In this document: one piece after another, positions 21,853 through 32,315 of the stretch
How positions within the stretch are numbered: position 1 is the stretch's first letter
Layout of the letters: every line of letters starts with the position of its first letter
Made by a program: the position numbers and the translations under genes
NCBI GenBank assembly: GCA_963989385.1
Contig: OZ022503.1
Coordinates: 50,776,858 to 50,840,857, forward strand
Reading direction: 5' to 3'
DNA length: 64,000 nucleotides
DNA from: Ctena decussata
Taxonomy: Eukaryota; Mollusca; Bivalvia; Lucinida; Lucinidae
The notes under the pieces: generated by a model
What the model saw: only the letters and a program-made list of their open reading frames with translations
What the model was told of the DNA's origin: nothing
Databases searched by the model: none

Positions 21853-22457
21853 CTTTCCACAACCAGGTGGTCCCCACAGCACCATAGAAGGTATATTATC
21901 ACTCTGTAACAATGCTCCAAGCATTGTTTTACCACCAACTTCCTTATCATGTCCAATGTAGTCTTCAAAGCTGGTGGGTCTCATTTGTTCAGCAAGTGGC
22001 TTAAAGGGATCAATGTTTGTTGCAACTGATTCTTCTATGGTTTCAAAATCTGAATTTTCATTTGATATTGATGGATCTGATTTTAATGATAAAGTTGCAC
22101 TTTTTTGGGCTGATTTAGCAGTTTTCTGACAATTCTGTTTCTCACTACCGATTTTACTTGCACAAGATTTGGAATTGTCTACAAAATTTGAAGCATTTGT
22201 GACAGTCAGTTCTGGCTGTTTATTTGTTTGAACTCTGTTTTTCTTCGCCGTATGTGATGGCTCGCTAGAAGCTGCCTTCAGAAAACCCCACCCACTTCTG
22301 TTTGGGGAGTCCGATTTTCGCTTCCTATTTGAGGCCTGATTTTCAGATTTTTCGAAGATGACATCTTGATCGCTTGATACAGTCTGATTAGACAAACATT
22401 CATTTACGTGTTCATTAATTTCAGAGCCTTTGAAAACCTTACAACACACAGGACACT
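21853..22457 (-). CDS. WRNIP1: WRNIP1 exon 1, main part
   Basis: Continues QCPVCCKVFKGSEINEHVNE in frame after removal of the element. It encodes the UBZ finger, a linker rich in Ser, Lys and Asn, and FKPLAEQMRPTSFEDYIGH before Walker A. It ends TGTGGAAAG then the donor GTAATT (21852). An in-frame ATG inside the element arm (22668) opens directly into this exon. Confidence 0.93.
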
Positions 22458-22466
22458 GAACTTGAA

Positions 22467-23410
22467 GGGTCCCTATAAAACTAGAAACGGAACCAAAACG
22501 AAACGAAACGAAACGCAACGAAACGAAACGCAACGGAACGAAACGAAACGCAACGAAACGAAACGAAACGAAACAAAACGCAACGGAACGAAACGAAATA
22601 GAAATAGAACGAAATGGAGCAAAATCTGAAAAATACCATGAAAGTATCACAATAGAACAGCACCACATATTAATGCAAAAGGAAGACTAAAAAGCCCCAT
22701 GTTTATCCCTATACATTGCTATATGAATTTACCAAGTTACTGGGTATTTGTTAAATCAAATACATTAACTTTTAAACAGATACTTGGCTGATGATGATGA
22801 TGATGTTTTCATATTTGATTGTTGCGCATAAAAATAATTGTTGGGGACCGAGGCAAGAACACTATTTCAGGAACCTGGGTCATATGTATGGAGCTGGTAG
22901 CCCGAAAAATGTAGAAAAGCTCATACGACGCTCCACAACAAAAAAAAAGTAAAAATAAATATTAATTATCTTTAAATAACAATCAAAAACTATAAAGATA
23001 ATAGAGAAAATGCCCAGACCAAAACACCCAAAGACCAAATGAGGCCCCAAAATCGTATGTCAGTTTATCAAATTAAACAATTCAGCCAAGTATCTGTTTA
23101 AAAGTTAATGTATTTGATCTAACAAATACCCAGTAACTTGGTAACTTCATATAGCAATGTATAGGGATAAACATGGGGCTTTTTAGTCTTCCTTTTGCAT
23201 TAATATGTGGTGCTGTTCTATTGTGATACTTTCATGGTATTTTTCAGATTTTGCTCCATTTCGATTTATTTCTATTTCGTTTCGTTTCGTTTCGTTCCGT
23301 TGCGTTTTTTTCGTTTCGTTGCGTTTCGTTTCGTTCCGTTGCGTTTCGTTTCGTTTCGTTGCGTTTCGTTTCGTTTCGTTTTGGTTCCGTTTCTAGTTTT
23401 ATAGGGACCC
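22467..23410. mobile_element. Long-inverted-repeat element (MULE/foldback-like) inside WRNIP1 exon 1
   Basis: The arms are about 325 bp (22467-22790 and 23083-23410), beginning GGGTCCCTATAAAACTAG on each side. The spacer is 292 bp with no ORF. Each arm holds about 110 bp of a GAAAC/GCAAC pentanucleotide repeat. A 9-bp target duplication GAACTTGAA flanks it (22458-22466, 23411-23419). Nine-base duplications with long inverted repeats are typical of Mutator-like elements; the class is inference. Confidence 0.85.
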
Positions 23411-23432
23411 GAACTTGAACTGGTGTTTCCAT
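23411..23432 (-). CDS. WRNIP1: WRNIP1 exon 1, start-codon part
   Basis: ATG at 23432-23430 begins METPVQV; the 22 bases end inside the codon for the second Gln-containing repeat, where the element begins. Bases 23411-23419 are one copy of the 9-bp target duplication. This start is chosen because it gives a UBZ finger close to the N-terminus, as in the family. Confidence 0.85.
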
Positions 23433-23629
23433 CTCCCGCGGAATTGTCAAAAATTGAAACCGGTGTTACAGTACAGGGAACCGGTGCCTCAGTTGATCTC
23501 GGTCATAATAAATACCGCAAGATACCAAAAGGTAGCACAAAGTGGTGTAAGGTATGCGCAGGGTCGCACAAAGTATTCACAAGGTGACACAACGCATGGC
23601 AGGGTTTGCACTAGGTAGGGGCAGTGAGA

Positions 23630-23652
23630 GGGGGGAGGGGGGGGGGGGGGGG
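23630..23652 (+). repeat. G-rich run upstream of WRNIP1
   Basis: GGGGGGAGG followed by a long G tract about 200 bp upstream of the WRNIP1 ATG. It could form a G-quadruplex; no other promoter element is clear. Confidence 0.7.
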
Positions 23653-23728
23653 CAAAGTAGCAAGGTGAAGACATCACCAGGTACAAGATAAAACTGCAAC
23701 TATGAAATATTCATGCACATAGGTTAAC

Positions 23729-24334
23729 CAGTCTGGGGACTTATTGATTTCCATCACGCATACTTGTGATGGCTAACCATGCACTTTAAATAAACTGACA
23801 TGATGGCTTACCATAACATAATTACTGAATTTTTTACCACCAGATGTCAATATATGTCCGAAAGATGAAACGTTATGGTAAGTCATAACGTTGGTTTCAT
23901 CTGGTGTTATGGCTGACCATAACAAAACCAGAAACCCTGAGGTACTTTTTTGTCGCGTAACTGGTGCCAAACCTTGAGTAACTCGTACAGTTAGCATCCG
24001 TTATAAAAAAGCAAGCATTGAAGACAATTTTGATCGTAACACTTTATAAAAAATAGAAAGTAAACTTGTATTTTTCTTGGAAATAAAACAAGTCTAATAC
24101 ACACCAAAATTTACCTAATTTTGTCCATAATTCCGCAGAAATAACCAAAATACAGACTGTTTATACTGAAACTAGTTAAGGGCTGGACCAAATATCAATT
24201 TTAAGTGTAGACAGGTCATACTGAACACTGGCAGTTGGTTAAATTGCCATTCTAGTGAGTTGGACTGAAAACTGTAAAAGTGATGGCTGACCATCACAAA
24301 TGTGCGTGATGGAAAACCGTAAGTCCCCAGACTG
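23729..24334. mobile_element. 606-bp TIR DNA transposon, non-autonomous
   Basis: CAGTCTGGGGACTTA at the left and TAAGTCCCCAGACTG at the right; the inverted match reaches about 50 bp with gaps (CCATCACGCA, GATGGCTRACCAT). TTAAC flanks both ends (23724-23728, 24335-24339). The superfamily is unclear: a 5-bp TTAAC or a 4-bp TTAA duplication. Confidence 0.82.
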
Positions 24335-25424
24335 TTAACTGACTTGCTTCAATTCGGTTCAGCACAGCTGCAAATAGATTGGGTGTTTTTTGTGAAAATT
24401 CTGGGTTTTCCATTTAAACATACATTATCAGAACTGCCAGACCAGGCAGGCTGTGCAAGTGTCTTTAATTTTGACTGGTTTCACTAGTTTGTGGTATTTA
24501 TATATCTTCTGCCTACCTTTTACTTGTAGCTACCTTGAGCTGCCTTGGGGCATTTAACAAGTACATGCTGCTGAAATGCTAGTACAATATCCAAGACCCA
24601 TGAAATGTGAAGGGAAGCAATGGAGGGGCTGCGTTGTGGTTACACTATGTAGTAATCAGCTCAACTTCACTCTGGTGGGCTGCCTTGTGGTTACACTAGG
24701 TACTAATCAGCTAAACGGCTGCCTTGAGTTTACCCTACATATATACTACATACTTATCAGCTCATAATTACTCTGATTACACCCCATTCCACACTTTGTC
24801 CTTCTTTGTGATTACAATACCTTTCACAGGCTGGCCTTGTAATTGCACCCTGTACTACATCTTGGCGGCCCTCCAAGGATTTGGGAAAGTGGAAAATGAC
24901 CATTTTCTCACGGACAAAATTCTATCAGAACAGAAATATATTTATTAATACATCTTGCATTAGAATCAAAACAGCAACCAGTATTTTCATGAAAGCTCTT
25001 CCTTCCAGCAACGAGACAGAAAATTCAGAGGTTAAAACTATTGGATCATGGTTGGAGAAGTGCTTTGAAAATTTTTATTTTGTGTAAGCAAGTTATATTC
25101 AATTGGCATTGCCAAGGCCAATTGAAAGGCTTGCTTGTGATTTCAATTATACAGTTTGACATTTACTGGCCTTTATTGTGAATAAATAGTTTGATCTTTA
25201 TTGTGATTGTTACACTTGCATACTTCAGCTTGCCTTTGTTTTGATAACACTTCTTACTACAGTTTTGGTAGTCATTGTGTTACACTACCAGCTACAGCTG
25301 GGCTTTCACTGTAATTTAATACACTTCATACTACAGCTTGACTTGCATTGTGAATACAATATCTACTACAGCTTCTAAGGCTTCATTTTCAATACTCCAC
25401 CAGTATATATACCTTTTTAAGTCC

Positions 25425-25650
25425 TGGGGCCGTATTCATAAAATGACTTAAGTTGTTGCTATGCTGTTGCTAAGGGTGAATTTCTATGAAAGAGATTCCC
25501 TACAACTATGAAATTTGGTCTGGAGGAACAGTCTTAAAAAGACTGTTCCTCCAGACCAAATTTCATAGTTGTAGGGAATCTCCTTTATAGATATTTAGCC
25601 TTAGCAACAGCATAGCAACGACTTAAGTCGTTTTAGGAATACGGCCCCTG
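25425..25650. mobile_element. Near-perfect foldback MITE (family P8)
   Basis: Ends GGGGCCGTATTCATAAAA and TTTTAGGAATACGGCCCC. The central arms (GATTCCCTACAACTATGAAA ... AGACTGTTCCTCC and mirror) match without error over about 50 bp each side of AAAA, so this copy is young or kept by gene conversion. Confidence 0.88.
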
Positions 25651-25755
25651 GTCTTTGTTGTAATCATACTTCATAGTGCAGCTTGGATTTCATTGTGAGT
25701 ATACTACATACTACTGTTTTGCTATTGTGAGAACACAATGGCCTTCATAGTGTAT

Positions 25756-25998
25756 ATATGAGCCGCGACACGACAAAACCAACAATGTGGTCGTGCACCC
25801 AGCGCAGACTCAGATCAGCCAGGGCATTCGCCCAGTTTGACCAGACTCTTCGTTAAGTGCTCAAAGGGTAGCTAAGGGACTAAGCTACCTCCATGCGGAC
25901 AGCGAAGACTCTGATCAGACTGGGCGGATGCCCAGGCTGATCTGAGTCTGCGCTGGACGCACGACCACATTGTTGGTTTTCTCGTGTTGCGGCTCATA
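25756..25998. mobile_element. Foldback MITE P2, well preserved
   Basis: TGAGCCGCGACACGACAAAA at the left and TTTTCTCGTGTTGCGGCTCA at the right; AGACTCAGATCAGCC / GGCTGATCTGAGTCT and CCAGTTTGA / TCAGACTGGGC arms inside. TATA-like bases flank both ends. Confidence 0.85.
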
Positions 25999-26274
25999 TA
26001 CCAAACTACCTATCAAAGTATGGTCTTCATTACAATTACACTACCTTCAACAGTTTGGCCTTTGTTGTGATTATATTACCTACTACACCTTTATTTCCTC
26101 CACATTTCAATTTTGAATGCTCTTCTTCAAAGTCAAACCTCTGTCTTGGAAATACAGACTGTATCTCCGTAATTTAGACCTAGCATTATATGATTGACGT
26201 ATTTCACAATAACAGGAGTTTAAATCACAAAAATAAGACATTATATTTGGCAAGTTCTCTTTATTTGAGATGAA

Positions 26275-28247
26275 AACAAGAGGCCCAAATGGGCCTGATA
26301 TCGCTCACCTGGCTATTGTGCAACAGGACCATTCTGATACAAAATTGGTCCAATTCCACTGAGAATTTCTCATTTTCACATTTTCCTACTTTTAGTAACA
26401 GAGGCCAACTTGCCTGGTCTATATATATTTACTTTTGAAACACCTCAATGCAAGAATCATTTTGCCACAAATTTCATCAAAATCCATTCAGGGGCTACTG
26501 AGATATTGCCAGTTTCATGTTTTGTACTATTTTTAGTAATGGCAGATGGCGGCCATCTTGGATTGCTAAAATGTAAAATATCGAAAGGACCATTTTGACA
26601 CAAATTTGGTCCAATTCCATTGAGATTTTCTAATTTTCACATTTTTCTATTTTTAGTAACAGAGGCCAACATGACTGGTCTACAGTTAGATATTTTTGAA
26701 ACATCTCAATGCAAGAATCATTTTGACACAAATTTCGTCAAAATCCATTCAGCGGTTACTGAGATATTGTCATTTTCATGTTTTGTGCTATTTTTAGTAA
26801 CGGCAGATGGCAGCCATCTTGGAATGCCAAAATGAAAAAAATCGAAAAAGCTTAATGAAAGGACCATTCTGACACAAAATTAACCCAATTCCATTGAGAT
26901 TTTCTAATTTTCACATTTTTCTATTTTTAGTAACAGAGGCCAATATGACTGGTCTACAGTTAGATATTTTTGAAACATCTCAATGCAAGAATCATTTTGA
27001 CACAAATTTTGTCAAAATCCATTCAGCGGTTACTGAGATATTGTCATTTTCATGTTTTGTGCTATTTTTAGTAACGGCAGATGGCGGCCATCTTGGAATG
27101 CCAAATTGCAATTAATCGAAACCACTTCATGCAAGGAACATTCTGACACAAAATAAGTCCAATTCCATTCAAGGGTTCTTGAGTAATTGTCATTTTTATG
27201 TTTGTGCTATTTTTAGTAACACCAGATGGAGGCCATCTTGGAATGCCAAATTGCAATTAATCGAAACCACTTCATGCAAGGAACATTCTGACACAAAATT
27301 GGTCCAATTCCATTCAAGGGTTCTTGAGTAATTGTCATTTTTATGTTTGTGCTATTTTTAGTAACGGCCCCCATGGTGGCCATCTTGGATAGTCAACTGG
27401 CACAAAATTGAAATAATTCCATTCAAGAACCATTTCTGACCAAATCTGGTCAGAATTGTTTGCATTTTCTTTAGATATTGACATTTGAGCAAAATCGGCC
27501 TTGTAAACGCTAAGTAGGTCACTGTGACCTAATTCCGCTATAGATTTTTTTTATTTTTACAATTTTCAATACCAAGGTCCCACTTATGTTCCATGCGAAC
27601 TTTCAACCAAATATACCAAATGGTTCTGGAGAAGAAGTTGATTTTGTTGTTTTTGCTATTTTTAGTAACGGCAGCCATCTTGGATTCTTGACCTGACCCA
27701 ATTTTACAATTTTGAAACCCTGCAGTCTGGTCATGCTCCATGTGAAATTTGAGATCCATGGGTTCAGTGGTTTTAGAGAAGAAGTTGTTTGAAGTTGTTT
27801 AAATAGGTCATTTTTTGACATTGGCATTTGAGCAAAATTACACACGTAAACAGAAAGTAGGTCACTGTGACAAAACTCCGCTACAGATTTTTTTCATTTT
27901 TACAATTTTGAATACCAAGGTTTCACTGATGTTCCATGACAAAATTCAGACAAATATACCCAGTGGTTCTGGAGAAGAAGTTTATTTTGTTGTTTTTGCT
28001 ATTTTTAGTAACGGCGGCCATCTTGGATTTTCAACCTGACCCAATTTTACAATTCTGAGACCCTGGAGTCAGGTCATGCTCCATGTGAAATTTGAGAACC
28101 ATGGGACCAGTAGTTTTACAGAAGAAGATGTTTGAATATTTGTTTTTAGGTGTTGACGGACGACGCACGGACGCACGACGCACGACGCACGCCGGACGCA
28201 TTGGTATGACAATAGCTCACTATGGCCCTTCGGGCCAGGTGAGCTAA
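26275..28247 (+). mobile_element. Rolling-circle-like element RC6, complete
   Basis: 5' AACAAGAGGCCC with hairpin AGGCCC-AAAT-GGGCCT, then GCTCACCTGGC. 3' GACGGACGACGCACGGACGC stretch (28155-28200), hairpin TGGCCC-TTC-GGGCCA, GGTGAGCTAA. GCTCACCTGG and CCAGGTGAGC are inverted copies. The core has three 274-bp units (26340-27115), two 147-bp units and two units of about 347 bp (27480-28080). Most units contain GCGGCCATCTTGG. Confidence 0.82.
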
Positions 28248-28356
28248 AAATTACAATCAAAATAATCCACATCACCCAGAGTATTTTCATAAGTTTTTGC
28301 TTTACCTGAGCTTAATGGCTCTTAATTATAAAACTACACTGAAAAAGAGTATCTTA

Positions 28357-28600
28357 AATGAGCCGCGACACGAGAAAACCAACAATGTGGTCATGCGCCC
28401 AGCGCAGACTCAGATCAGCCTGGCCATCTGCACAGTCTGATCAGACTCTTTGCTTAGCGCCTAAAGGGTAGCCAAGGGACTAAGCTACCTTCATGCGGAC
28501 AGCGAAGACTCTGATCAGACTGGGCGGATGCCCAGGCTGATCTGAGTCAGCGCTGGACGCATGACCACATTGTTGGGTTTCTCGTGTCGGGGCTCAAATG
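28357..28600. mobile_element. Foldback MITE P2 copy
   Basis: TGAGCCGCGACACGAGAAAA at the left, TTTCTCGTGTCGGGGCTCA at the right, CAACAATGTGGTCATGC / GCATGACCACATTGTTG inside. Confidence 0.85.
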
Positions 28601-28823
28601 TTAAAATGAATGCCTGCTTATTACTGAGGCAGCACTGGCCTTGAACATTAAAATGTGAACAGCTCTGATCTTTGTCAGACTTGATTGATAAATACTATTC
28701 GCTTTCAAGAACAACCTTATACACTCAATGTCAATAGATTGTCTGGACTAGCATGCATCTATAAAAGATTATTTTGAAACAGTTCTAACATTGCTCATAT
28801 TATGACTAGCATATAGGTCAATG

Positions 28824-29052
28824 TGTACACTTTCAAGGAAAGCAACTTTGTCATTTTTTATTTTTGTCTCCATTCTCACAAGGGTCAACTCTTAAAGGAA
28901 AGAATTTGCTCCCCTAGGAGCAAATTCTGTCCTTTAAGAGTAGACCCCTTTTGGAAGAGCTCCATCATCCAGGGAGCCAAACAGGAACTCTAAAAAGTTG
29001 CTTCCCTTAGCAAAAATGGTGGAAAACATCAAAGCGTACAAATATACCTCAA
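28824..29052. mobile_element. Foldback MITE P1 copy
   Basis: TGTACACTTTCAAGGAAAGC at the left; centre AAAGAATTTGCTCCCCTAGG with its mirror; GTTGCTTCCCTTAGC at the right. Confidence 0.75.
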
Positions 29053-29229
29053 TCAGATCTGTTATATTTAAAGTAAAAAGTGGAGCAATTATGAAAAGAA
29101 CATATAACAACAAAACGAGAACTGAAAAAAACAATGACAACTATATTATTTTTGGCAAAGATACAAACCAGTCTGTGAATGTATGCAGTCTACATGTAGC
29201 TACAGCTTTCATTTTGTACATGTAGATTC

Positions 29230-29358
29230 CTCAAGGTCCACACCTGATGTGTGTAAACACCAAAGACTCTGATCAGACTTAACAGATATGCAAGGTGGTC
29301 TGAACCTTTACTGGTCCATGTTTTAAGCACCATTTCCACATATTGCAGCTCAACTGGA
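29230..29358. mobile_element. Partial P2 MITE
   Basis: CAAAGACTCTGATCAGACTT and GGTGGTCTGAACC; one arm and the ends are lost. Confidence 0.45.
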
Positions 29359-29514
29359 AGGCTGCCGCAGAGATTGACCATTCAGTTTGTCAACCCTCAA
29401 ATTTATATCAATATCTTAAAAGGCATAGTTTAAATCCAGAATGGAATACAGAAGAATGGATTCAATGAGAAGATTTATATTTTATTGGCTACAATATGCC
29501 TCAAGTGCCATATG

Positions 29515-29582
29515 GTACTCTTACCAAAAAGAATTTGCTCCCTTCAAGGAAGCAAATTCTTTCCTGTATGAGTGCCATCCAA
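29515..29582. mobile_element. Core fragment of P1 MITE
   Basis: AAAGAATTTGCTCCCTTCAA and GGAAGCAAATTCTTTCC only. Confidence 0.55.
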
Positions 29583-29889
29583 AGGTCATGGTAAAAATTG
29601 GACAACATTTTTCCTGTCAGTCTTTCCATGTTTTGAATTATGCCATCTTAGAAAAGTGAGTTTAAAAAAGATCACAACCATATGTTAAATCTCATGTGCA
29701 TGACTGTCATGACACCGTACCCTGGATAAATGATTGATCTAATCTCACTACTCATAAACTTGTATACAATTCTTTATCCTATAAAGTACTTAAATTGTTC
29801 TACTAGTCTCTCAGCGTGACAACATACAGCAGAAAATTTAGTCTAATATTACTGGTCACAAATAAAGTTGTACACAACATATTCATTGC

Positions 29890-30215
29890 TCCAGATAAGA
29901 AAAGGTAAGAAATAATTTTGGGATAATTTTCCATGTTTCTCCACAAAAGCTTATTTTGTGACCCCTCATTGGAACCATCTCAACCAGACAGCGCTAATGA
30001 GAAGTAACAATGTATGTTTTTCTCTTGTTTTTGCCACCAGATACTGTCAAGGTCACTGATGAGGCTTGAGTATCAAAAACTTCAAAGTATGACCCATGTT
30101 CCTTCTTTTGAATGTGTTCTCTGCTCTGGAAGGAACTCTTTAACATTTTAATTTGTATTTAGATACAAGAAAAAAATATTTTGGAATATCCTACTACCCC
30201 AACTAAACTGGAGCT
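29890..30215. mobile_element. Foldback MITE P6 split by a hammerhead-bearing insertion
   Basis: Left half CTCCAGATAAGAAAAGG ... GTGACCCCTCATTGGAACC ... AATGAGAAGTAACAATG, right part ATATCCTACTACCCC ... CTGGAGCTC. Between them, about 30020-30160, lies the same stretch as in the LINE insertion at 2150-2278. Confidence 0.65.
30049..30096 (+). ncRNA. Decayed hammerhead ribozyme copy
   Basis: AGGTCA-CTGATGA and a downstream TGACCC still pair as helix I, but GAAA is now CAAAA, helix II is lost, and GTC is GTA. It should not self-cleave. Confidence 0.6.
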
Positions 30216-31500
30216 CTGCATATTACCCTGTAAAACACTTTAAATGCCCTTCTGGTCTTTCAGCACAACACTAGTAACAGAAAGTTTTTAGTGATTACTT
30301 CAATTTTTCTTTTCTCTCATCTAGAGAATACTATGTTGGTTTCTTTTGATCTCATGTTTATCAGGTGACATCTGGAATGTGCAGGACTGGAGAGGCTTTA
30401 AGAGTCATTCTGGATTTTCAAGTCCAGGCAGATAAACAGGAAATCAAAATAAACTAACATTGAGTTCTATTTACCATGCATCATTTTAGCATATTAATCT
30501 ACCTCCCTTCACTCTCTGATTTGATCACATCTATTCATTATACCAGAGGACTTTTCTGTGGAGGATTTTTTAAGAAAGCCAGAAGTAGTTCTCAGCTTAT
30601 AGGGGCTGGGAAATACTCTGTGAAATTGTCGCAACCTAAAAGGAACAGCAAACCATTCATACTTGCCAGTGCTAATGCATCCAGCCGGATTCATACCTGC
30701 ACAGCAGATTATGTAGACAGTCTAGATTCTAGAGACAAACCTTGCTACCGACTCCACTATCTGGTTGCCTTGTTTATTGAGAAATAAAAAAAAGAAAAGG
30801 ATATGCAAATTTTGATTAAACTCTTTGACATCCCAGTTATGCTTTGGAGTAATTAACCTGAGGCGAAATTGATTGACACATTTGACTGTCCAGTCAAAAA
30901 GACATAACAGTGAAAAAACCTAGGACAAACAAATACACGTGCTTTTGATCCCTTATAAAATGAACATAAAATAATCTTTCTTTGTGCTGGATTTGAAGTC
31001 CATTTCACCTCAGGTCGATTTGCAAAAATGGTTCTCCCTATCAAATGCTGAGATTATTTCAGACATCAAACTCCAGCCAGTCAGATGCAAAGTGCATAGC
31101 ATGATAACATTTTGGCAAAAGCATCACTGTATTGATGTAACATGTTAAACTTTTACCACACCCTTGTTATCAGTAGCTTTTAATGATAGCTGCATGATAA
31201 ATCTACATTGCATTTACTCTAACATAAAAATTCTCAAAATTGTGACACCTCAAATAATCCAGAAATGGATCAGTCTGATCTTACACTGCAGTAATGTATC
31301 CAAAAGAATGCAGATGGCATATGCAAATGGTGCAGAACCTGATCAGACTGCTCCTTTAGGAGCAATCTGATCTGAGTCTGCACTGTTAGCTCAGACCCAC
31401 CTCTCCAAATGTCTACAATTTTTTACGGTTTTGATTTTGCAGTTCTCCGAGCTCTGCTTTATTGCCAATTCTGAAGAAAATATATCCCAGACTTGTCAAT
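30216..31500. other. No gene seen; one partial MITE
   Basis: A partial P7 relative (TTTCTTTTGATCTCATGTTT, 30340-30470) and a possible P4-type palindrome (CAGACTGCTCCTTTAGGAGC, about 31335). A 103-codon plus frame at 30476 has no family likeness. Confidence 0.4.
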
Positions 31501-31509
31501 CATTTCAGT

Positions 31510-31740
31510 GTATGGGTACACTTCAATGTTTTTATGCCATTTTTCAAAGGGAGACAACTCTTGTGATTTTGTCTGTTTCTCTGGATGATAAACCTTTCCA
31601 AAATGAAGTACACTTTGCAGGAAAGAATTTTCTCTTATGGGAGAAAACTTTGTCCTGTAAGTTGATCCCCACTGAGAAGGGAGGCAAAAATGAAAATGGT
31701 AGAGTTGGTTGCCCTGAAAGTGTCTCCATTCACCTTAATT
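31510..31740. mobile_element. Foldback MITE P1 copy
   Basis: ATGGGTACACTTCAATG ... AGGAAAGAATTTTCTCTTATG ... GTAGAGTTGGTTGCCCTGAA and AGTGTCTCCATTCACCTTAA at the right end. Confidence 0.7.
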
Positions 31741-31771
31741 TATCATTCACCATACAAACTCTATGTAACTA

Positions 31772-31915
31772 TTAACCCTTAAAGCGCCAATAATGAAAAT
31801 AGTTGACTTCGCAAACAGCATAGATCCAGATAAGGGGGCTCATAATAAGCAACCTCATTCAGATCAATACTGTTTGCCCTCTAATCTTTGAATTCTCTAT
31901 ATGATACAGCTTGAA
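31772..31915. mobile_element. P3 MITE, left part
   Basis: TTAACCCTTAAAGCGCC, CAAACAGCATAGATCC, GGGGCTCATAATAAGC; the right end is lost. Confidence 0.65.
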
Positions 31916-31992
31916 CAAAACATAGGTGTATGAAACTATCCAGTGAATAGTTAGTGGTGATGACCTTGATCAGTATGATCTGGTTTTAATGT

Positions 31993-32055
31993 CGCTGGTG
32001 GGATCTGAACCCTCATCGATGCAACGATAGCACCTATCACTCCAACGGCAGTCAT
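31993..32055 (-). pseudogene. tRNA-like fragment (minus strand)
   Basis: Minus strand reads GCTATCGTTGCATCGATGAG with GGTTCAGATCCC (box-B-like) and ends CCCACCA. The D-arm is poor. Probably a SINE head or tRNA pseudogene. Confidence 0.4.
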
Positions 32056-32219
32056 AATTCAGTAGGAAAACTAATATTATTAATAATATTCATGTTTTAG
32101 TTCCCACCAATCATCTATACATTCCAAGAGCATTCTTCTCTTGCTTTTCTGACAAAGAACTGTTAATGCTGCCTGTCATAATAAAGCCCATTGGTATTTT
32201 GAATTGTTGTACTTGTATG

Positions 32220-32315
32220 TCATACAATGCCAGTATCGTAACCAAAGAGGACTTTTGACTTTATATCCTTGAAGGTGTTTAACATACTGGCTTTGTCTTT
32301 GTTGGCATCAACCAC
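32220..32315 (-). CDS. dNK last exon
   Basis: 96 nt, VVDANKDKASMLNTFKDIKS then KVLFGYDTGIV and TGA (32222-32220). Acceptor TTACAG. Confidence 0.92.
   Translation of the reverse strand: MVDANKDKASMLNTFKDIKSKVLFGYDTGIV

Larger units (their letters stand above)
8789..23432 (-). pseudogene. WRNIP1: WRNIP1/MgsA-type AAA+ ATPase gene, exon 1 interrupted by a transposon
   Basis: WRNIP1 is a nuclear ATPase that binds ubiquitin and guards stalled replication forks (family knowledge). Eight exons join to 630 codons plus stop, close to the vertebrate length. From the N-terminus: a UBZ4-type zinc finger (CPVC ... HVNEC, residues 9-30), a low-complexity Ser/Lys linker, Walker A GPPGCGKTT across the exon 1/2 junction (residues 203-211), Walker B VLFLDEIHRF (260-269), sensor [10 protein letters not shown] (289-298) with SRCR, and the MgsA C-terminal domain ([34 protein letters not shown]). 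All junctions are GT-AG and in phase. A 944-bp element lies between codons 7 and 8 of exon 1, so this allele cannot use its own ATG unless the element is spliced out. Whether the locus is dead, polymorphic or uses a new start is open, so it is recorded as a disrupted gene. Confidence 0.9.
24580..26120 (+). repeat. Degenerate minisatellite of about 50 bp units
   Basis: Variants of TTGTGATTACACTACNTACTACAGCTTG recur throughout (for example near 24640, 24690, 25200, 25260, 25320, 25660, 26060), interrupted by two MITEs. The unit is too decayed to count copies. Confidence 0.6.

Noticed and set aside
22467..23410. The element as a neat intron (introner)
   Set aside because: TTATAG near the right end (minus strand) is a possible acceptor and GT bases lie near the left end, but no pair I tried keeps the UBZ frame. 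Only RNA data could revive this.
22408..23450. Frames of repeated RNETK or RFVSF as a repeat protein
   Set aside because: They are the GAAAC pentanucleotide of the element arms read on either strand.
26410..27115. Three similar frames MRFSNFHIFLFLVTEANM as a gene family
   Set aside because: They repeat every 274 bp with the core of RC6 and have no coding likeness.
30476..30787. 103-codon open frame as a gene
   Set aside because: No family likeness, no splice support, composition like flanking non-coding DNA.
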